Positions 27,684 through 37,241 of a DNA stretch of 64,000 nucleotides are shown one piece after another (positions within the stretch are counted from its first letter, which is position 1; every line of letters starts with the position of its first letter). Under the pieces are notes generated by a model that saw only the letters and a program-made list of their open reading frames with translations, searched no databases and was not told where the DNA came from. The stretch comes from Erysipelothrix anatis (GTDB lineage: Bacteria > Bacillota_I > Bacilli_A > Erysipelotrichales > Erysipelotrichaceae), in NCBI RefSeq assembly GCF_009828745.1, contig NZ_WTSX01000005.1:62001-126000 (forward strand), given 5' to 3'. The position numbers and the translations under genes were made by a program.

Positions 27684-28610
27684 CTATTTTTGTGCAATTC
27701 GACGGTTTTTACCCGTCATTTCTAATGGGCTTGTTAACGCATGGATTCTATCCACTAGTCTTCGTGCTCTGATTTCATCTGAAACTCCTCTGGTATCCAG
27801 TTTATAGAGCCCTACCAAAAGTTCCGGACGGTAGTTACTTGTGATAATTGTCTTCCGTTTATTCTCAAGTCTATCATTGAGAATAGACAGTAATATTTCA
27901 TCACGACTCCACGACGTAATCGGCTCGGCACCGAGATCATCAAGTACAAGTACTTTAACGGACCTAAGTTTCCGTAAAATTCGATCCAACTCGTATGAGT
28001 TATTAAAATTTTGCTTTAACAGGCTAAGTAATGATGGGACATGAACAAATGCTACTGAATGGTTTTTCTTTGCAAATTCATTCGTTACAGCCGCACTTAT
28101 ATAGCTTTTTCCAATTCCTAAATCACCAAAAATAAAGTAACCTAGCGAATTGTCTTCAACGAATTTTACCAACGTACCCATCACAGATTTAAAATGAGCA
28201 CTTTCATTTTGATAGTCAATCTTATCGAAGTGTGCTTCACGTAAATTTAAGGGTAACGGCATCACTTGGTATTTATTCAAATATGAATATTCATTTTCAA
28301 TTTCATCGAGAATCGGAAGTTCTGTCACGAATTCATCAATGATTCCTGTATGCTTATCGTAAGCTAAATCTACAAAGCTGGCTAACTCCGGATTAGCAAC
28401 AACTTCATGTTTTGCATATGAGTGTGCTTTACGTTTTGATTGAACCCATCGTTTGAATTTGGATGCATTCTCGACGATAACCTGTTCAGGACAGTCATAC
28501 TTTTCAATAAATAATTGAATTTCAGGTAACTCAAGTAATTTCTTACCCAATTCATCACGTGCTTTAATCTGATCAGGTGTTAGTTCAAATGACATATTTC
28601 TAAAACTCAT
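27684..28610 (-). CDS. dnaI: Primosomal helicase loader DnaI
   Basis: A 308-residue AAA+ ATPase that loads the replicative helicase onto DNA. Walker A is GDLGIGKSYISAAV near residue 160 and Walker B VLVLDDLGAEPITSW. The N-terminal 100 residues form the helicase-binding region, though I do not see an obvious CxC...C zinc knuckle (only one Cys in YDCPEQV). Its start overlaps the end of dnaB by four bases and has GGAGG upstream. The dnaB-dnaI pair is the standard Firmicutes arrangement. Confidence 0.93.
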   Translation of the reverse strand: MSFRNMSFELTPDQIKARDELGKKLLELPEIQLFIEKYDCPEQVIVENASKFKRWVQSKRKAHSYAKHEVVANPELASFVDLAYDKHTGIIDEFVTELPILDEIENEYSYLNKYQVMPLPLNLREAHFDKIDYQNESAHFKSVMGTLVKFVEDNSLGYFIFGDLGIGKSYISAAVTNEFAKKNHSVAFVHVPSLLSLLKQNFNNSYELDRILRKLRSVKVLVLDDLGAEPITSWSRDEILLSILNDRLENKRKTIITSNYRPELLVGLYKLDTRGVSDEIRARRLVDRIHALTSPLEMTGKNRRIAQK

Positions 28611-29764
28611 GATTGTCCTCCTTTAAGATATGCTTCGATAATTCTCGTGTTTTCATCATCCGACTCTTGGGTTACTTCAATTGCTTCTGTATAATCAGGA
28701 GATTGAATTTCTACACGAGCCTTAGGTTGACTTTGCACTTTAGTTATTGGTCTTGATACTTCATCTTGAGCTTGCTTAGCCGTTTCAATTCCTTTACGTT
28801 TCCACGTTGCCGCAATTTTTTCTACATAGTTTTTATTCAAGTTTTTATTATTATTGTCTAGGATGTATTCTATTAGAATATTAACAACCTCATCATTGAA
28901 TTTAAAGTTACTCTGTAGCGACTTAATAAGATTTTTATCTGCATCCACAACATAATCATTTTCTTGTTTATATGCAATAAAACTGATGGGATCAAGTTCA
29001 TAAGCATTTGAAACAGTATTAACATTTTGAATTCCATGGTCTCGATCAACAAGAACCTGAAACTTCCGTTTATCAAAAATCATTGTTTCAAAATTAGTTG
29101 CCGCTAGGAGCTTAGACTTCATGTCAGCATAGCTTATTTTATAGTTGCTTCCAAACTCTTCAACAACATCAATAACTTCCCGGGTTCTAAGCTGCATTGG
29201 AAAAATCATTGGATTTAAGGTCTTAAAGAAAGAACTTGCGTCAAAACGTCTTTTTCGTGATGTCTCGGCAACCGGCCTTGTAATGAATGCTGATTCAGAT
29301 TGTTCGTCCCAAGTGGACAATCTTGCAATATCAAACGGCGCAGTAATTTCTTCAGCTGTATCCGGGATTATCGGAACCTGAACATGTTCACATGCTTCGA
29401 TATACTTTTCGCGACCCATCACAATAGCATACAGACGACCAAATGTACTGTGTTCCATAAAATCAACGGGACGAAGCGGCTCTAGCAACTCCAAGGAAAG
29501 TGACTTATCAAGTTCAAATGTACGTATTAATCCAAAGCGCTCGAGCTCTTTCCGATTTGCTTCGAATTCGCGTACATCAACTTGAAGAATTCGTAGTAAT
29601 TCTCTTATTTCAACACTAGAATCTAATGTAGAAAATTCGTAAAGCGTCAAATAGAGCGATGCTGCGGGATACGAAAAAAGTGGTTGATAGTACACCAATA
29701 AACTATGCAATTGGTCGGGTGCAAGATCATATTTTTTGTTTACATGAATCACTACTTTCGCCAC
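28607..29764 (-). CDS. dnaB: Replication initiation and membrane attachment protein DnaB
   Basis: A 385-residue DnaB of the Bacillus type, not the E. coli helicase. It helps DnaD and DnaI load helicase at the origin and at restarted forks. The N terminus (LAPDQLHSLLVYYQPLFSYPAASLYLTLYEF) matches the family and the region around 270-345 resembles a DnaD-like helical domain (EYILDNNNKNLNKNYVEKIAATWKRKGI). It is shorter than the Bacillus protein (about 470). The start abuts coaE. Confidence 0.9.
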   Translation of the reverse strand: MAKVVIHVNKKYDLAPDQLHSLLVYYQPLFSYPAASLYLTLYEFSTLDSSVEIRELLRILQVDVREFEANRKELERFGLIRTFELDKSLSLELLEPLRPVDFMEHSTFGRLYAIVMGREKYIEACEHVQVPIIPDTAEEITAPFDIARLSTWDEQSESAFITRPVAETSRKRRFDASSFFKTLNPMIFPMQLRTREVIDVVEEFGSNYKISYADMKSKLLAATNFETMIFDKRKFQVLVDRDHGIQNVNTVSNAYELDPISFIAYKQENDYVVDADKNLIKSLQSNFKFNDEVVNILIEYILDNNNKNLNKNYVEKIAATWKRKGIETAKQAQDEVSRPITKVQSQPKARVEIQSPDYTEAIEVTQESDDENTRIIEAYLKGGQS

Positions 29765-30342
29765 TATTGTTCTCCTCTCAATTTATGAATAACTGCATCA
29801 ATACAGTCGTGTAATTCAGCTAACGAACCGTCGTTATTGATTACAAAATTCGATTTTTCAATTTTGGAAGCCTCATCAAGATGACGTTTCGACCGGCGAT
29901 TCACTTCAGCCTCATCAAGCCCCCGTTGAGCTAGTCTTTGAATACGTGTCGAATATGGTGCAGTTATCATCATTACTTTATCAAAAGCCTTTTCGGAATG
30001 TGATTCAAACAAGAGCGGCACTTCAAAGAATATAATTTGATTCTGGGCATTTACACGATTTACATCTTGTTGAATGTGTGGGAAGACTAAATTTTCCAGG
30101 GCATCAAGTTTTTCATAATCATTGAACACAATCGACGCTATTTTACTGCGATCAATGTCGCCAGTTGACGTAAGAATATCATGACCAAACATTGTTATTA
30201 GAGCGTCATAAAGGCGCCCGTTCTTTTCATAATAATCATGGACCATTTTATCGGTATCATAGACTTCATATCCAAGAGCACGTAGATACTCACTTGCCTG
30301 AGATTTACCGCCACCGATTGTTCCTGTAATCGCAATTTTCAT
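29764..30342 (-). CDS. coaE: Dephospho-CoA kinase
   Basis: A 192-residue kinase catalysing the final step of coenzyme A synthesis. The P-loop GTIGGGKSQASEYLR, YDTDKMVHDYY and the lid arginine segment RLAQRGLDEAEVNRR are diagnostic. ATG 30342 overlaps the mutM stop by four bases and follows AGAAGGTG; the longer frame from 30429 lies inside mutM. The polA-mutM-coaE-dnaB-dnaI order is conserved in Firmicutes. Confidence 0.94.
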   Translation of the reverse strand: MKIAITGTIGGGKSQASEYLRALGYEVYDTDKMVHDYYEKNGRLYDALITMFGHDILTSTGDIDRSKIASIVFNDYEKLDALENLVFPHIQQDVNRVNAQNQIIFFEVPLLFESHSEKAFDKVMMITAPYSTRIQRLAQRGLDEAEVNRRSKRHLDEASKIEKSNFVINNDGSLAELHDCIDAVIHKLRGEQ

Positions 30343-31160
30343 CGTTTCACCTTCTGACATTTTGGACAAAATACACTTGACCTTCCACCAATAACAATTC
30401 GATCCATCGTTGTCCCACATCGAGGACACGGCTTACCGCCTTGTCCATAGGCCGCAAGTTGAATTTGAAATCGACCATGAACGTTGAGTCCAGATGTATA
30501 AGATCTAATTGTGGTTCCGCCTGCTTGAATCGCATTTTCCAAAATGCGACGCGCAGACAAAATAAGCTGTGACAATTTGACCGTCGAAATCATCTTCGCA
30601 GGGGTTAATGGATGAACGCGAATATCATGAAGTATTTCATCTGCATATATATTTCCGACCCCCACAAAAATAGCTTGATCAAGCAATACTAGCTTGATTG
30701 GACGACCAATTGTACTGTATTTCTTCTTTAAATATTCTGGAGTAAGTTCGTTGTCCCATGGTTCATACCCCAATCGCTTACTCTCAAAGAATTGCTCCGG
30801 ATGCTTTGTAACCACCATTCTCGAAAACTTTCTTGTATCCAAGTAATGAACGTAATGGTTAGCTGTATTGAATGTAAGATGCGTATGTGCGTTAGGTCGT
30901 TGTTGCGAGTCATAAAGATGGAATTTGCCTTCCATTCGCAAATGAATAATCCAATTATATCCATTGGTAAGCTCAAACCAAACATATTTTCCGCGACGTT
31001 TGAAATCAACAAACGATTCACCTACGAGCACATCAATTGGATACTCTGAACCAGTTTCCAATAATGGTTGGTATCGAAGGTTAATGGCTTTAATCTGTTC
31101 ATTTAGTAGCGAGACACCCATTGTTTTAACAATAGTCTCTACCTCTGGCAATTCTGGCAT
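30339..31160 (-). CDS. mutM: Formamidopyrimidine-DNA glycosylase
   Basis: A 273-residue base-excision repair enzyme removing 8-oxoguanine and formamidopyrimidines. The N-terminal PELPEVET supplies the catalytic proline and glutamate; KRRGKYVWFEL and GGTTIRSY lie in the DNA-binding core. The C terminus has an intact zinc finger (PCPRCGTTM and FCPKCQK). It lies 3 bp after polA and overlaps coaE. Confidence 0.97.
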   Translation of the reverse strand: MPELPEVETIVKTMGVSLLNEQIKAINLRYQPLLETGSEYPIDVLVGESFVDFKRRGKYVWFELTNGYNWIIHLRMEGKFHLYDSQQRPNAHTHLTFNTANHYVHYLDTRKFSRMVVTKHPEQFFESKRLGYEPWDNELTPEYLKKKYSTIGRPIKLVLLDQAIFVGVGNIYADEILHDIRVHPLTPAKMISTVKLSQLILSARRILENAIQAGGTTIRSYTSGLNVHGRFQIQLAAYGQGGKPCPRCGTTMDRIVIGGRSSVFCPKCQKVKR

Positions 31161-31163
31161 TCG

Positions 31164-33677
31164 TTACTCTCCTAACCAATTTGATCCGATATCAACTGAG
31201 ACTTTTAATGGAATTGGCCAATCAACGATACTCTCCATTACTGATGTCATCAGTGAAATCACTTGATCCACTTCTTCATCTATTACATCAAAAACAAGCT
31301 CATCATGAACTTGTAGAATCATGACTGATTTTAAATTTGCTTCTTTCAATGCACGATGTGCTTTAACCATTGCAATTTTTATTATATCTGCTGCAGTTCC
31401 TTGGATTGGTGCATTCATTGCTGCACGTTTTCCAAATTCTTTGACTGCACGATTCTTATCGAAAATTTCTGGAATATAGCGTCGTCTTCCAAAATACGTT
31501 GTAACAAAACCATCTACCTCACATTTTGCAATGACCGAATCCATATATTTTTGAATATTTGGGTAAGCTTCATTGTACTTATCGATAAATGCACTTGCCT
31601 CCGCAATCGAAATATCAAGTTGTTTTGATAAACCAAATCCTGAGATACCATACACGATTCCGAAGTTTACAGATTTCGCTTGGCGACGCATAGCTCCATC
31701 AGCTGAAGAAACACCAAAAATTTCATTTGCAGTGGCCGTGTGAATATCAACATCATGCTTAAATGCATCCATCATTTTTTCTTCATGTGCTAAGTAGGAT
31801 AAGACCCGTAACTCGATTTGAGAATAGTCAATACTTACAAGCTTATGTCCTGGACTCGCAATGAATGCTCCGCGGATTGCACGTGTCTCCTCGTCACGAA
31901 CCGAAATATTTTGTAAATTGGGATCACTTGATGACAAACGGCCTGTTTGTGTTGCATGTTGATTAAACGACGTATGGATACGATTATCTGCACCAATAAA
32001 TTTTGTGAGTCCAACTGCATACGTGCTATAGAGCTTAGCGTACTTGCGGTATTCCAAGATCGGCTTGATTATTGGGTGCACACCCTCAAGTGATTCTAAA
32101 ACGGACACTGCCGTAGAGCGCTTTTTACCACTAGGAAGTTGAAGATGATCGAATAGTACTTCGGAAAGTTGTTTCGGAGAATTAATGTTAAACTCCTCGC
32201 CTGCTTCGTCATAAATTAATTGAGTCAGCATATCAATCTTTGACTTGGTTTTTTCGGCAACATCATCAAGTATGCTACGATCCACATTAATTCCTAAGAA
32301 TTCACATTCCGCAAGCACCATAACTAGCGGTAATTCGATGTCATCATAAATAGCAATGAGATCATCTTTCAAAGCCTTTTCTTTCAACTCTGAATATAAT
32401 GTGTGCATTCTTTTAATTGTCGCAAAATTTTGCTCTAGACCTTCATAATTTAAATACCACGCATTGTATTCGTCTTTTAACTTTTCAAATGTCGTCACAG
32501 ACGGATTAATTATAAATGCGAGTAAGAGAATATCTTCAATGCCCGCCTGAATCGCTATATCATGCTCTAATGCGAAACGATAAAGGGCTTTGGAAGAAAC
32601 TGCAAACAACTGTTTCTCACGACCAAGTAACCCGTGGAATACACTGTCTAGAATCATTTCTGGAAGTGTCAGATAGGCAAAAGCTACATCATTAGCATTG
32701 TATATGGTAATCCCTTGAAGTACATCTTTCTTGTCATAATCTAACATCAATGTCACATCGTCTGCCAACCACGATTCTTCGAGATCAGCCATTTTAAAGT
32801 TTTCTTTAACTGTATCAGTGATTTCAACATCTTCTGTTATTAAGGAATTCATATCATATTTTCGATAAAATGCATTCAAAGTATTGTCAGGAAGGGCATA
32901 TCGAAGCGTATCCAAGGTTATGGAATTGGGTACTTCGACATCAATTTTAGCAAGCTCGTAGGACAAACGCGCTTGAGCTTCATAATTACGAACATTCTCA
33001 CCCATTTTCCCTTTAATTTCATCTTTATGAGCATACAAGCTCTCAAATGAGCCATACTGTTGAATTAATTTAAGTGCTGTTTTCTCACCAACTGAAGGAA
33101 CTCCGGGAATATTATCACTTGTATCACCTTGAAGTGCTTTAACATCCACGATTTGTGATGGTGTAATGTTCATTTCCGTCTCAAGATTTTGAAGGTTCAT
33201 CGTTTTAATGTCGGTAATTCCCTTTTTCATGAGAAGAACTTCAACGTTTGTATCAATTAACTGTAGTAAGTCACGATCACTGGATAATATTTCCACCTTT
33301 ACATTGTTATATTGCTTTGACAAGGTTCCAATAATATCATCCGCTTCATAACCACTGATTTCTAATCGAGGAATTGGGTATGCATCAATGAATTCTCGTA
33401 CAAGAGCGAATTGGGAAACTAACTCATTATCAACTTCTTTTCGGGTCCCTTTATATTCGCCAAACATCTCATGTCTAAATGTTTTATCCTTAGTATCAAA
33501 AGCGACAAGGATATAGTCCGGTTTTGTAAGTTCAATGGCTTTCGTAAGCATTGTCGAAAAGCCATAAACAGCATTGGTCACAACACCTGTTGAAGACATC
33601 ATATGTCCTCGTGATAATGTTCCATAATATGCTCGAAACAACATCGAGTTTCCATCTATTAATAGTAATTTTTCCAT
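31164..33677 (-). CDS. polA: DNA polymerase I
   Basis: An 837-residue repair polymerase. Residues 1-290 form the 5' nuclease (LLIDGNSMLFRAYYG, GYEADDIIGTL, PGVPSVGEKTALKLI). The middle region has no DxE motif, the equivalent stretch reading LMLDYDKKD, so 3'-5' proofreading is probably lost, as in Bacillus. The polymerase domain holds DYSQIELRVLSYLAHE, RRQAKSVNFGIVYG and LQVHDELVFDV. ATG 33677 is preferred since GGAGG ends five bases before it. A hairpin precedes the gene, overlapping the end of the lipoprotein gene. Confidence 0.96.
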   Translation of the reverse strand: MEKLLLIDGNSMLFRAYYGTLSRGHMMSSTGVVTNAVYGFSTMLTKAIELTKPDYILVAFDTKDKTFRHEMFGEYKGTRKEVDNELVSQFALVREFIDAYPIPRLEISGYEADDIIGTLSKQYNNVKVEILSSDRDLLQLIDTNVEVLLMKKGITDIKTMNLQNLETEMNITPSQIVDVKALQGDTSDNIPGVPSVGEKTALKLIQQYGSFESLYAHKDEIKGKMGENVRNYEAQARLSYELAKIDVEVPNSITLDTLRYALPDNTLNAFYRKYDMNSLITEDVEITDTVKENFKMADLEESWLADDVTLMLDYDKKDVLQGITIYNANDVAFAYLTLPEMILDSVFHGLLGREKQLFAVSSKALYRFALEHDIAIQAGIEDILLLAFIINPSVTTFEKLKDEYNAWYLNYEGLEQNFATIKRMHTLYSELKEKALKDDLIAIYDDIELPLVMVLAECEFLGINVDRSILDDVAEKTKSKIDMLTQLIYDEAGEEFNINSPKQLSEVLFDHLQLPSGKKRSTAVSVLESLEGVHPIIKPILEYRKYAKLYSTYAVGLTKFIGADNRIHTSFNQHATQTGRLSSSDPNLQNISVRDEETRAIRGAFIASPGHKLVSIDYSQIELRVLSYLAHEEKMMDAFKHDVDIHTATANEIFGVSSADGAMRRQAKSVNFGIVYGISGFGLSKQLDISIAEASAFIDKYNEAYPNIQKYMDSVIAKCEVDGFVTTYFGRRRYIPEIFDKNRAVKEFGKRAAMNAPIQGTAADIIKIAMVKAHRALKEANLKSVMILQVHDELVFDVIDEEVDQVISLMTSVMESIVDWPIPLKVSVDIGSNWLGE

Positions 33678-33691
33678 AATTTCCTCCATTT

Positions 33692-33740
33692 AAAGAAAGG
33701 AAACCCTTAGGTTTATCGACTTATCGATTTAAGGGTTTCC
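33692..33740 (-). terminator. Hairpin at the end of the ZnuA-like gene, before polA
   Basis: An 11-bp perfect inverted repeat (33699-33709 with 33730-33740, arm GGAAACCCTTA) with a 20-nt loop and TTTCTTT after it on the minus strand. The 5' arm is made of the last codons of the lipoprotein gene. It would end most transcription ahead of polA. Confidence 0.6.
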
Positions 33741-34678
33741 AAGTTTTGATACATGATTCGAATGTAATCATACTGTTCCGCAACATCCTTTTCAGATAAT
33801 GAATAAACATTGCTTAATTGTATCTCAGTTAGCGATAGTTCTGTTTTTAACTGATTGTATAGTGCTGTTTGTTCTTCCGTCATACCTTCTTCAAAGGCAA
33901 TATGTTTTACATTATTTGTTTGAATAGATGTACGAATATCGTTGAGCATCGCTTCCGTTGGAAGAGCACCGAACTTAGAAATGGTTACCGGATATACTTC
34001 GACCCCAAAACTCTTTTGCCAGTTTCCAAATGTCGGCGTCATCGTGACAATTTTAATGGGAACTGCTGGTGTTTTGATTTGTTGGAAATCGGCTTGCAAA
34101 CTCGTTAATTCAATTTCTAGTTTAGAAAATCTATCTTCAAATTTTGCAGCATCATCAGGATATGTCGCAACTAACCAATCTTTAATGGTTCGAGCCATCG
34201 AAGTCATCGCTAGCGGATCCATCCAAATGAACGGATCTTTATCATAAACATCTACCCGCTCAAAGTTTGGAGTATCATAATACGGTGATTCGACTACGTG
34301 TGTCGAATTCGCAGCTGTTACTGTTGTAAAGCGAGCAAAGTTGTAAAGTGATGAGCGTTCCGCCATATCTATAACTTCAATCTTATTGTTAGAGATGATA
34401 TCATCACGATAAATTTCCCAGTAAGGTTGAATTTCATTGATATAAAACATCGTATCCGCTTTTTCGAGAACTTCTTTGTAATCATCTCTAATTTGAGCAG
34501 TTTGAGGCGTTGACCCAACATCAAGTCGTTCGACATTTACGCGGTCTCCTGCCAATGTTGTTACGAGGTATTCTAAAGGATAACTTGTAACTACTACATT
34601 CTTATTTTTTGGAACGCAGCCCGTCAACATCAGTGTAAACATTACTACAACCAATGTACTTTTAATTAATCTTTTCAT
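33713..34678 (-). CDS. ZnuA-like metal-binding lipoprotein with lost ligands
   Basis: A 321-residue lipoprotein (lipobox LTGC, Cys21) of the cluster A-I binding proteins that normally deliver zinc or manganese to ABC importers. Fold landmarks are VVVTSYPLEYLVTTLAGDRVNV, ADTMFYIN, PFIWMDPLAMTSMARTI and TPTFGNWQKSFGVEVYPV. The usual histidines are absent: PHxxEP is replaced by STPQTAQIRDDY, DPHxWLDP by DPFIWMDP, and HxxFxYF by TPTFGNW. No ABC ATPase or permease is adjacent. The protein may bind something else or act without metal. Confidence 0.8.
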   Translation of the reverse strand: MKRLIKSTLVVVMFTLMLTGCVPKNKNVVVTSYPLEYLVTTLAGDRVNVERLDVGSTPQTAQIRDDYKEVLEKADTMFYINEIQPYWEIYRDDIISNNKIEVIDMAERSSLYNFARFTTVTAANSTHVVESPYYDTPNFERVDVYDKDPFIWMDPLAMTSMARTIKDWLVATYPDDAAKFEDRFSKLEIELTSLQADFQQIKTPAVPIKIVTMTPTFGNWQKSFGVEVYPVTISKFGALPTEAMLNDIRTSIQTNNVKHIAFEEGMTEEQTALYNQLKTELSLTEIQLSNVYSLSEKDVAEQYDYIRIMYQNLETLKSISR

Positions 34679-34696
34679 AAATACCCCTCTTTCAAA

Positions 34697-35797
34697 TTAC
34701 GCTTCTACTTTTGATTCTAATTCCCAATTATTTTTCTTCAACGCATAAATTGCACGCAATGAGAAGTAAATTGGCATTGAAAGTAAAATACCGATAAATC
34801 CAAACATGACACTCGATGCAAAGAACACAAAGAGAGAAGACACCGGATCAATTTTATCTCGTTTTGAATATACAAATGGTGAGATGACATAGTTGTCTAA
34901 GTTTGAAAGGATAAACAAGCCAATTGCTAATGCAATAATGCGCGGTACTGGAAGCATTAGTGAAGTTAAAACAGCAAGGACTTGAACTGTGATTGGACCA
35001 ATGTATGGTATTAGCAATGCAAATGCAGCCATAACACCTAATACTAATGCATAGTTATGCCCAACCAACGAATAGAGAATCGTATATTCAACAAACGTTA
35101 TTGTCATGATGACAATAAGTGTTTGAAGATATTGTAACACAGCGCGGTTCACGACAATGAGTGAATTCGCAACTTTTGGAGAAACTTTATACGCACAATT
35201 CAATACTTTTCGCGTTACATCTTCATAATCGAAAATGAGATAAAGACCAATAACTAATGAGAAGAGCGCAGTCGTCAAGAAATTAATCAGTTGACCGACA
35301 AATTGTGATGCAAATGTTGGAATTGTTGGTACGCTTTTAATAAGGCCCTCCAAGATTTTAACACCTTCATTTACAAGATTTGTAACCCATGGTTCTGGTT
35401 TCCCTTGTTGGAAATCTGTGTAGTACTTTAGCAGTTGTTGAATACCATCAACACTTGAATTGATTATAGTCATCATATCAGTAATGAGCTTTGGTAGTAT
35501 TGATGAAATCAATAAGACAACGAGTGCTACAAAAACGATGAGTGTTAGTGGCACAACAATTTGTCGCTTGATTCCAAATTTTTCAAAATACTTCGTGATT
35601 GGATGTAGGATATAAGCAATTCCGAATCCAATGATGAATGGCATCAAGATTGATTGAAGTTTTCCAAATGCGTAAATCCAGAATCCTTCTGTAAGCATTA
35701 GCAAATATAATGTAACTAATGACATAATAACGATTAACAGTCGATTGAGTGTTAAGTTTTTATTTATAAACGTCTTAACTTTTTCCTGTGTGTTCAT
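34697..35797 (-). CDS. AI-2E family membrane transporter
   Basis: A 366-residue integral membrane protein of the AI-2E (PerM/YtvI) family with about eight helices: two near the N terminus, a soluble central stretch (about 105-190), then paired helices ending NLDNYVISPFVYSKRDKIDPVSSLFVFFA. The last motif with its conserved proline is typical. Substrates differ among members and include autoinducer-2 and sodium/proton exchange, so no substrate is assigned. The 18-bp gap to the ZnuA-like gene suggests a shared transcript. Confidence 0.87.
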   Translation of the reverse strand: MNTQEKVKTFINKNLTLNRLLIVIMSLVTLYLLMLTEGFWIYAFGKLQSILMPFIIGFGIAYILHPITKYFEKFGIKRQIVVPLTLIVFVALVVLLISSILPKLITDMMTIINSSVDGIQQLLKYYTDFQQGKPEPWVTNLVNEGVKILEGLIKSVPTIPTFASQFVGQLINFLTTALFSLVIGLYLIFDYEDVTRKVLNCAYKVSPKVANSLIVVNRAVLQYLQTLIVIMTITFVEYTILYSLVGHNYALVLGVMAAFALLIPYIGPITVQVLAVLTSLMLPVPRIIALAIGLFILSNLDNYVISPFVYSKRDKIDPVSSLFVFFASSVMFGFIGILLSMPIYFSLRAIYALKKNNWELESKVEA

Positions 35798-35807
35798 AAG
35801 TCCCCCT

Positions 35808-36338
35808 TTATCTCATATAGAGATTTTGTGCTTTTTTTAGGATATACTGGTGCATTTTACTGTAACCAAATCTGACAATTGGAATCAACATTAAATTACC
35901 AAGTAATACCCAGAAGCTGCGATAAGCTAGAAAAGCCATAAACTCTTGGTTATACCCCTTGCTATACCAAGCCATGATGTAAGTTATTATTTCTTTGATA
36001 AATAAACTTACGATAATTAACAGAATAAACTCTGATACAGAGTAACCGATATGTCGATCGAATAGTCGCACGATCAACATTGTAAGTGCAAACGATACAA
36101 AGAAGATTGGAAAGCTATCCATATAGTTGAATTCCAACCAAATGCCCAGTATCATCGCTTTGATGATGGACTCTTCTCTACTATCATTTTGGCTCAACAT
36201 GATTAAACCCATAAATGCCATATTGCTTACAAATGTAAATTGTGGAATCAGAAATTGACGCCCGAGCGCATTTAGAACTCCATCTAAAAACAAGAGTATG
36301 ACAATATAGACAAAATGCATTAGTCGAATTGTTCTCAT
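35808..36338 (-). CDS. mreD: Rod shape-determining protein MreD
   Basis: A 176-residue membrane protein with about five to six helices and little conserved sequence. Identification rests on its position directly after mreC, with a four-base overlap, and on the size and hydrophobic pattern (IRLMHFVYIVILLFLDGVLN at the start). MreD works with MreC and RodA/PBP2 in cell wall elongation at the membrane. Confidence 0.85.
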   Translation of the reverse strand: MRTIRLMHFVYIVILLFLDGVLNALGRQFLIPQFTFVSNMAFMGLIMLSQNDSREESIIKAMILGIWLEFNYMDSFPIFFVSFALTMLIVRLFDRHIGYSVSEFILLIIVSLFIKEIITYIMAWYSKGYNQEFMAFLAYRSFWVLLGNLMLIPIVRFGYSKMHQYILKKAQNLYMR

Positions 36339-37174
36339 GGTCGTTTAACCACCGATATAAATCGAAGATCATCAAAGTCAACATTCGACTTCACATAAAC
36401 GACAACACCAATTCCGTCCGCAATATTTCGTTGTGAATGAACATTTCCAATAAGTAATCCTGCTGGATAGACACCACCAATTCCTGCGGTGGATACAACC
36501 ATATCCGGCGATATTGACGAATTCGTCTCTAGCAAATTAATTGAGAACAGATTGGTTTCATGATTATAGGAATCTAAAATTCCCTGAACATATTCACCTG
36601 GTGCCGTTTCGATACGGACAGATACTTTTGAATTATCATCATTTGCAGTTAAAATTGAGACTTCGGATTGATTTTCACTCACGTGTTTAACACGACCGAT
36701 GACTCCTTGCGGAGCAATAACACCGTCACCAACACTAACACCATCTGCGGCGCCAATGTCTATTGTAATTGTGCTATCCCAACTCTCACTGGAGTGATAC
36801 TTCACGGTTCCATTAATTTGAACTAACTCTGTATAAACACTTTTTAATTCATTTTGTGCTTTTAGCTGACTAATTTCTTCTTCAAGAGCTTTTACGCGTG
36901 TCTGCCAATGTGCCGCATTTTCCAATTCATGGCGTAACAAGTCATTTTCGTATCTTACGTCCCACATTGTCGCTACATCCGTCATAAAGCCACTTGCTGT
37001 TTCAATTGGATAGTCAATTAATCCATATTTCATCATAGAAAAGAAGCTGAAGAAATTACGGTCTACATTTTGATAAAATTTTGATCCCTTTATCATTCCT
37101 GTTCCCATAATTGCTACGACTATGATTAGTATGAGCGTCTTCATCACGCTATTGAAAGTACTTTTTCTTTTCAT
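36335..37174 (-). CDS. mreC: Rod shape-determining protein MreC
   Basis: A 279-residue protein with one N-terminal membrane anchor (about 9-27), a coiled coil (about 70-105, with the EEISQLKAQNELK heptads) and the extracellular beta-barrel domain (GAADGVSVGDGVIAPQGVIGRV, TAGIGGVYPAGLLIGNV). MreC scaffolds the elongation machinery. The mreB gene that usually precedes it is not here. It has its own promoter at 37190-37218. Confidence 0.93.
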   Translation of the reverse strand: MKRKSTFNSVMKTLILIIVVAIMGTGMIKGSKFYQNVDRNFFSFFSMMKYGLIDYPIETASGFMTDVATMWDVRYENDLLRHELENAAHWQTRVKALEEEISQLKAQNELKSVYTELVQINGTVKYHSSESWDSTITIDIGAADGVSVGDGVIAPQGVIGRVKHVSENQSEVSILTANDDNSKVSVRIETAPGEYVQGILDSYNHETNLFSINLLETNSSISPDMVVSTAGIGGVYPAGLLIGNVHSQRNIADGIGVVVYVKSNVDFDDLRFISVVKRP

Positions 37175-37189
37175 TGAATCACCTATTTT

Positions 37190-37218
37190 ATTATACTTAA
37201 GAATGACTGTCTTTACAA
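37190..37218 (-). promoter_or_regulatory. Promoter of mreC-mreD
   Basis: TTGTAA (37213-37218) and TATAAT (37190-37195) on the minus strand are separated by 17 bp, 16 bp before the mreC start codon. Confidence 0.75.
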
Positions 37219-37240
37219 ATAAAAGCGTGATTCTTCACAC
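37219..37240 (-). terminator. Weak terminator after radC
   Basis: A 6-bp hairpin (GTGTGA AGAA TCACGC, with one G-U pair) at 37225-37240, followed by TTTTATTT, directly after the radC stop and before the mreC promoter. Confidence 0.5.
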
Positions 37241-37241
37241 A

